This document shows, piece by piece, positions 58,548 through 64,000 of a DNA stretch of 64,000 nt. Position 1 is the stretch's first letter. Each line of letters begins with the position of its first letter. The translations under genes were made by a program, and so were the position numbers. Source of the DNA: Mangifera indica (Eukaryota; Streptophyta; Magnoliopsida; Sapindales; Anacardiaceae); the NCBI RefSeq assembly GCF_011075055.1, contig NW_025401131.1:183515-247514 (forward strand), given 5' to 3'. A model generated the notes under the pieces. The model had not been told where the DNA came from, did no database searches, and saw only the letters and a program-made list of their open reading frames with translations.

Positions 58548-58549
58548 AA

Positions 58550-59000
58550 TGTTGGACATAAATGAATGTTTCTATCTATGCACAATCACAAATATACAAG
58601 ATAGAAACCAAAAAATTTATAATTGGGGGATATAAACACTAATCTCCTGCCATTGCTTGGCGATTTGTTGCATACTATACCACTAGAACGTGCTTGTATG
58701 TTGTGTCTTCTAGGTGATCTGATTTTACAGAATATGGTGTATATATGCTTTTCAAAATCATTCACCTAGGGACCTTGAAGATGGCTTAATATACATCCTA
58801 CCATAAAGGATGTAAGCTGAAGAGTGTGAAGGGAAAGGAGAGTTACAGACCATTCAACCATTAACTGTTTTAAGTAGCTGTCAAAATGACAAGGGTAGTT
58901 ACCAAAATGAAGGGAAACTGACAACTTAACCATCAATTTTAAATTCATGTAACTTTGACCACTAAAATAATTTGTGTTATTTGTTTGAGTGATCATCATA
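58550..59000 (-). repeat. LTR of a third element; right boundary approximate
   Basis: The plus strand starts TGTTGGACATAAATG directly beside the PBS. The right boundary is not certain: a CA-ending candidate is ATCATCA near 58998, before the host exon at 59045. No coding capacity is seen. The element probably inserted into an intron of the host gene to the right. Confidence 0.55.
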
Positions 59001-59044
59001 TTACATTAATGTTCATTTATCAATTTGGTTTATGTGGAATGTAG

Positions 59045-60293
59045 ATTCTTTTGACTCATGAACATGCTGATGCGGTTTTGGGTTTAGGGTTTAGATGATA
59101 TTCGTGCTCTGCAGCCATATAGTGCCACGAATGATATTGACCGTACACCAGTTTATTTAACTCAATTTGCAACGGAGAGGTACTTATTCTATTTTTGGCT
59201 CTTTTTTTTTTTTTTAAATTTTGAAAGTCCTTCAATTATGTAGGTATGTGGTATAATTATCTTATTGGCTTCTGTTCTTCAAAATTAAATTTTGAGGCAC
59301 TTATTAAGTCTGGTTCAGGAAGAATCTTTTCATCCTCTTTCATCTATAAGCAACCCAAGCAAGTCTCCTCAACTAACACATCAATAGATTGAATTCTCTT
59401 GCTTTTATATATAGTTATAAAGTGAATTTTATTTAAGTCTTTCCTCTTTCAGGTGCTTAACTTATTTATTAATAGTATGAGCATCATAGTTGTATGCACA
59501 GCAGTGTGACATCTTGTATTTAATTGATGGGTTATACTATGATATTGACAGTATGATAATACAGGACTGAAATTTTGTTAATAGTAGTGATGCTTTGGAG
59601 TCATATAACCATGTTTCTGCATCCATATTACATGAAATAGTTACGAATGTTAGTAGTAAAAAAAAAAAAAAGTTTTTTGTTACGAAAATGTTTTGACCTT
59701 TAACCAAAGACACAAATACTTGTTTCTTGAACATCAGCCTAGTAATGTTACCAGACCTGGTACTCTAGCAAAGCCCTTTACTTTATTACTGGAACTTTTT
59801 TAAAATTTTTTTTTGGGTATTTTTCAGCATGGACAATTGTTTAGATGTGCTTACGCAGTCAAAGATTGGCTTTTTGAGCTGATGTTTTACTTTTAAAGCT
59901 ACCATCACTTGTAAGTACTTATTGTTGGAGTTTGTTTGACCTGTGAAATAGTCTCGGTGAAATTTCCATATTTGGTTTGGAAGAAACTGAAAGAAGGCCA
60001 AGAAATTAGAAGGGTGGCACAAGTTGAATGGAAGTTAATTCAGGAGCAATGCGACAAGCCTTTTGCTGCTTCTGGCCTAAAGTTCTTTCCCCTTCCAGTT
60101 ATGTGCTCTAATTTCTTGTTGTTCGTGGTAGTTATCCTCTTCTATTCATCTATGTCTTTTTCCTCACTGTTTATATTCCGAATGTAGGTGATGCACGGAG
60201 AAGATTATGTCTCCTCGGGCTTTCTCTTTGGCGAAAAATGTGAAGTTGCATATATATCTGATGTTTCACGCTTTCATTCAACCACGGAGTATG
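59045..60293 (+). pseudogene. Partial metallo-hydrolase-like gene (C777.06c-like), three exons, frame broken
   Basis: Exon 1 (59045-59179, after TGTAG, before GTACTT) encodes LLTHEHADAVLG and, in another frame, DDIRALQPYSATNDIDRTPV. Exon 2 (59952-60097) encodes SVKFPYLVWKKLKEGQEIRR up to LKFFPLP. Exon 3 (60188-60293, before GTGAGT) encodes VMHGEDYVSSGFLFGEK and VAYISDVSRFHSTTEY. This order matches the plant metallo-beta-lactamase-fold proteins often named putative hydrolase C777.06c; HEHAD and the His of VMHGED would bind metal. A 7-bp duplication in exon 1 (GGGTTTA at 59080-59093) shifts the frame into TGA, and the exon 1/2 junction also appears out of frame. Upstream and downstream exons are not seen. 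It is a gene relic, or a real gene disrupted by transposons with sequence errors; substrate unknown. Confidence 0.75.
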
Positions 60294-60693
60294 GTGAGTG
60301 TTGATTTAGTGCCCTTTGCTTGTGTGCTTTTATTTTATGTATTGATTGAAGTTGTTCATGTGGATTGTGAGGCTCATGCCTGTGGTAGTACAATGGACAC
60401 AGTGATGGAGCCACTTAAGTTTTTTGTGTGTTAAAAAGAAGTTATACGTAATTTTAACCCTCTAAATAGATATTCTAAAACGTTGCTCCCCTGAATTATT
60501 TTACAAATTTCCCATGCCCTCATCAATCTCCTTCTACTCCCATTTATTCTGTGCAAATAAATTACAAAAAGTCTATGGAAGTCTTGTTTATTGAAAATTA
60601 TGATTCTACTTCTTAACAGTCTGCCATTCAGCGTCAGGATTTGGCCGTATATACTTAAGGATCTTCAATAGAAAGTTACATCAATTCTGTTTC
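60294..60693. other. Probable intron sequence after exon 3
   Basis: Begins with the donor GTGAGT. No exon, repeat or RNA gene is recognised before the solo LTR. A plus-strand open frame at 60207-60434 is an out-of-frame reading across the exon and this intron. Confidence 0.5.
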
Positions 60694-60698
60694 CATGC

Positions 60699-61690
60699 TG
60701 ATGTATTTTCGGCTACCTCTCCAACCTAGCTTCCAATTCTCTATCAAGTCTCCATTTGGCTCAAGCCACCATTAAGAATGAAGAATTAGCTTCATGCAAG
60801 CCCAAAGATTCATTGCTTTTTCCACATTGGCCCAACTTTACTTTTGGGTGCAATTTCATTACTTGCATCCAAGGCCTTAATGAAATGGAAACTTAAATGA
60901 GTCCAAGAAGCCAACTCCAAGCCCACTTGAAGCCCAAGTAGATGAGGTAGCCCTCCATCACTTAAATGGAGCCCAAGATGCCATGAAGCCCATTTAGTTG
61001 GATTGCAACTAAATGGAAAGCAAGTAACTTTAGTTGGTGGACATAGTTCCACCTTTTAGGGAAAAGTTGTCCCTTTTTGTTGTTTTCTTGAATTAATATA
61101 GTATGGCCTTAGTATTGAATGAATGGTTAAGCTTAAATGAAGGGAAAAGCTTCCATGTCAAAATTAATGCTCCATTTTGCCGCCACTTGCTCTTGTATAT
61201 ATGAAAGTGGATTTTCATTTGTAAGCTAGACTTCTTGATAATGAAATATTCAAGTAAAGCTTTGTAGCTTTTCTTTAGTTGCTTTTTCCTTTATCCAATT
61301 CATCTTGGAGGAAGAATTGGTGGTGGAAGACCCCAAGGTTGGTGGAAATTTCCTTTATGCCTTGGTTATCTTTCTTGTTACCCTTGAAATCCAAAGTGTG
61401 AATGTGTGTTGTATGCACGGATACTGTTCACAGTATGTAATTTTGCCATTTTCAGATTTTGCCATCCAACTTTGAAACTAGTTTTGAATGCCTTGTTGAT
61501 TGAGTTGTGATTGCTATCATATATCATTAGAAAGCTCTTTGAATGCCTTTTCCAATGAACCATAATTTGTATGTTTTGGAAGTCATTTGATTGGTCAAAT
61601 TGGAAGACAAAATGCTGCTGTGCCATATGAACAATAAATTCCAGATTTTCAGTTTGTGACTTGTTGCATTGCCTTGATGGATATGCACCA
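60699..61690 (+). repeat. 992-bp solo LTR with 5-bp target duplication
   Basis: Begins TGATGTATTTTCGGCTACCT and ends GATATGCACCA. CATGC lies on both sides (60694-60698 and 61691-61695). It belongs to the LTR group of the gypsy relic (6629) and is a more distant relative of the array LTRs. No PBS follows, so the internal region was removed by LTR-LTR recombination. It probably sits in an intron of the broken metallo-hydrolase gene. It gives the precise LTR ends used here for the array. Confidence 0.95.
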
Positions 61691-61720
61691 CATGCTCATA
61701 TCAAACTCTTAAGAGTCCAC

Positions 61721-61740
61721 TTTTTTTTTTTTTTTTTTTT
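61721..61740. repeat. T20 homopolymer
   Basis: Twenty T in a row, 26 bp after the right target duplication. It could be an old retroposon tail on the minus strand or simple slippage. Confidence 0.9.
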
Positions 61741-64000
61741 GGAATATGAAAGATTAGTATGCGCAATAAAACTCTCAATTGCCTTAAAGTTAAATTTCAT
61801 TTTTATTATCTAACTTTTTGAAGTTCCTGAATTTCTTTCTTCACCTAAATTCTGGACATATTCTATTCCTTTTTTCTTAACCCTTTTAATCAGGTCAGAT
61901 CATATTTCTCAGGAACAATAATATGAAGAAACCATCAATAAATTTCTTTATACTCCTAAATGTTTTATTATGACCAGTATATCTTAAATTAAAGCGTCAT
62001 TCCACTCAAAATGAGCATGGTTGTTAAAATTACTGTATTGTTGTGGCTAAAGCACTATTTTTTCTTTTCTCATTTTGTGTTTGAGTTCCACCATGTCACA
62101 TAAAGGAGTTTTTGCTTTCTTAATACAGCTTTTATGTGTAAAATTAAAATTTGCCTGCGTTATTGCAGTGGAAATCAGGATTTTTTTTTTTTCGGTTCCT
62201 TCTAAGATTTAAAGGATTCCATAGCATATCTACAAAACACTTGAAAATTTAGTTTGATACATAAGTTATTTTTGTAGGATGTTGGCAAAAAAATTAAAAT
62301 TTTTAGATCATATTCACATCATATGTAACAATAGTAATATAAAATTTACATATTGTTTCAAAAATAAAATATAGAAATATATAAACTACCTTGTACCTTG
62401 TAATTTGATTTGAAGTTAAGAAGCTTGAATCACTAAAATAAGTGATCTCTTGACTTGCACCCTTCAAGGAAGAAAAATAGAGCTTTTCTCAATAAAAGGA
62501 AGAAGAAGAAGAAAAATCTCTATATTTTCTATGTTTCTCTCCCATTTATTAAGTTTAAACTTGATATTTATCAAGTTAAGTCATGTGTCTATTCTCATTG
62601 GTTGATAATTAAGAGTAAATTATAATTTAACACATGTTGAATAATATATGTCCAAAATTATTTATTCAACTTTCTAAACAATTTAAAAAGTGCAAAATTA
62701 TAATTTCGCCATTTTCTGAATCTTATTTGAAAAGCACCATTTTTTATCCTCAAAAAGTGCTAGCCAACCATGGATAAATATTTTCAGCTTCATAACATCA
62801 TTTTCTTCCTTGAAATATAGGTGTGACCTTCAACGTTCATAATGACGTAGTCGTAGATCCCATATCGGACGATACGTTTTATTATATCATTACATAATCC
62901 AAAATTGTCGTTAACCGATATACTTCATTTTTCGCTACAAAACGAAGCTCCCACTGATCATGTGGTGTCATTTAGCAATGCCTCATGATCCCTATATCAC
63001 AATGAAGTACAAGCTTCACATAATGTCAAATGAACCTTTCTTGTTCACACTAACCATGTAGTCCAATCATTCTATTGTTATATTCCGATTAAACTTGGAT
63101 TCATAGAATATCAAAATCCAATATTTAATTTTTTTAAATATCAAGTCATACCTTAGAACATGCCACATCGAAACTCTTTTCATGTGGACTTTTATCTACA
63201 TGTGCCAGTGTCTTAGATTTTCATGTTTCTCGATATTCGTATGAGAACTCGAGAGCAGTCAATCTGACGGATCCCTGTATGATCATCACCTGTCTTCTCG
63301 CTCAAGCAACATATGATCAAAGCGACTTCTAAATAAGACATGATTAGCCTTGTGGTATACACTATATTAACCATACGTTCCGGAATGAAGCACAACCGTG
63401 ACATCTCAGGTCAAAGGATCTATACACTAGTATGATTTATGATGTATCATTGACTACATATTAATGCCCATGTGATCCATCGTTCAACAATCACGTTCGA
63501 TAAACAATATAATATAATTACCTTTGATCATTCTCTAACCATTAAACGTTATATTGTTTACCTATTATGTAATCCATTATGTCTAATATCATCTACTAAT
63601 ATACTGTGGTGATATAGCACATACCCACTATGCAATACTATTGTCCAAACAGATTACCTATGTAGAGAACGATTTAATGACGTTTATTAAAATTCATCAG
63701 GATCTTTCACAGGTCATATGCATATAGCTAATATAAATGTAAACAAGTAAAGTCTGGAGTGCAGTGGTTAAACCATAATCACTGTACCGAATAATTCAAG
63801 ATTTTGCTTTTATATGACATCTCATTATTCAGTCATAAATTAATCAGTCTAAGTTTTTCACATAAGAGAAAGATTATGCTAATCGAAACCTGGGTCTTTT
63901 ACGAAGGGGTTCTTTCATTTAATCACTAAAATTAACCCTTAGGGTCACAAGATACAAATTTAGTAGCAAGTTGACTGATACTTTTCCTTTGTCTTTATAT
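61741..64000. other. AT-rich DNA without recognised genes
   Basis: No convincing protein, tRNA or repeat boundary is seen. A T/A-rich part (62170-62800) contains short microsatellite-like purine runs (AAGAAGAAG near 62504). The stretch from about 62820 to the end is less AT-biased, with several stops in all frames; it could be LTR-element leader or LTR sequence, but I cannot identify ends or a PBS. Confidence 0.4.

Noticed and set aside
59829..59900. Additional exon after TTTTTCAG at 59828
   Set aside because: The reading after this acceptor-like site does not fit the protein family, whereas exon 2 at 59952 continues it well.
60207..60434. 75-codon frame as a separate protein
   Set aside because: It is an out-of-frame reading over exon 3 of the metallo-hydrolase relic and its downstream intron.
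61741..64000. A definite LTR-element call for the right end
   Set aside because: The style of the sequence suggests retroelement DNA, but I could not find LTR ends, a PBS, a polypurine tract or a coding domain.

Overview
The window looks like a repeat-dominated, AT-rich stretch of a dicot plant nuclear genome. The plant assignment rests on Ty3/gypsy and Ty1/copia elements with plant-type primer-binding sites, plant-style LINE remnants, and three intron-separated exons of a plant metallo-hydrolase-like gene. The species cannot be named from the sequence. I see no gene that is clearly intact and cellular.

Layout from left to right: (1) 1-2413 holds a minus-strand gypsy LTR cut by the window edge and two minus-strand LINE remnants. 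(2) 2414-6688 is a decayed plus-strand Ty3/gypsy element (protease tail, RT, RNase H, integrase, first 60 bp of its 3' LTR). A reverse-oriented solo LTR with a perfect 5-bp target duplication sits inside its RT, and a later 328-bp tandem duplication crosses one edge of that insertion. (3) 6689-12375 is a SIRE/Maximus-like Ty1/copia element inserted in the gypsy LTR; it lacks its 3' end. (4) 12376-50500 is the main feature: a 38-kb head-to-tail array of 13 LTRs alternating with 12 internal regions (LTR-int-LTR-int-...-LTR), period 3088-3093 bp. Each internal region has only a gag plus aspartic protease frame between a PBS and a polypurine tract; RT, RNase H and integrase are absent. (5) 50501-56854 is a minus-strand Tekay/Del-like Ty3/gypsy element with gag, PR, RT, RH, part of integrase and a 2.2-kb 5' LTR. 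(6) 56855 to about 59000 is a further minus-strand LTR element whose PBS and LTR are visible but whose internal part has no recognisable coding. (7) 59045-60293 holds the three exons of the metallo-hydrolase-like gene, with frame-breaking changes. (8) 60699-61690 is a 992-bp solo LTR with perfect 5-bp target duplication. (9) The rest is AT-rich DNA with no gene I can recognise.

The array is the most interesting object. Neighbouring units share LTRs. Stop codons are shared by whole blocks of units, so the DNA was multiplied after the frame was already broken, which points to DNA-level amplification (unequal LTR recombination or a one-LTR circle) rather than ordinary retrotransposition. Units 1-5 form subtype A, units 7-12 subtype B, and unit 6 with LTR7 is mosaic. 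The left edge sits cleanly in copia DNA and the right edge cleanly in Tekay DNA, with non-matching flanking pentamers. My reading is that two related insertions at different sites recombined into one composite array and the DNA between them was lost.

The array family and the decayed gypsy element at 2414-6688 are relatives: the array unit looks like that kind of element with about 2.7 kb of pol removed. Every pol-bearing element here carries inactivating lesions, so any movement of the array family would need enzymes supplied from elsewhere.
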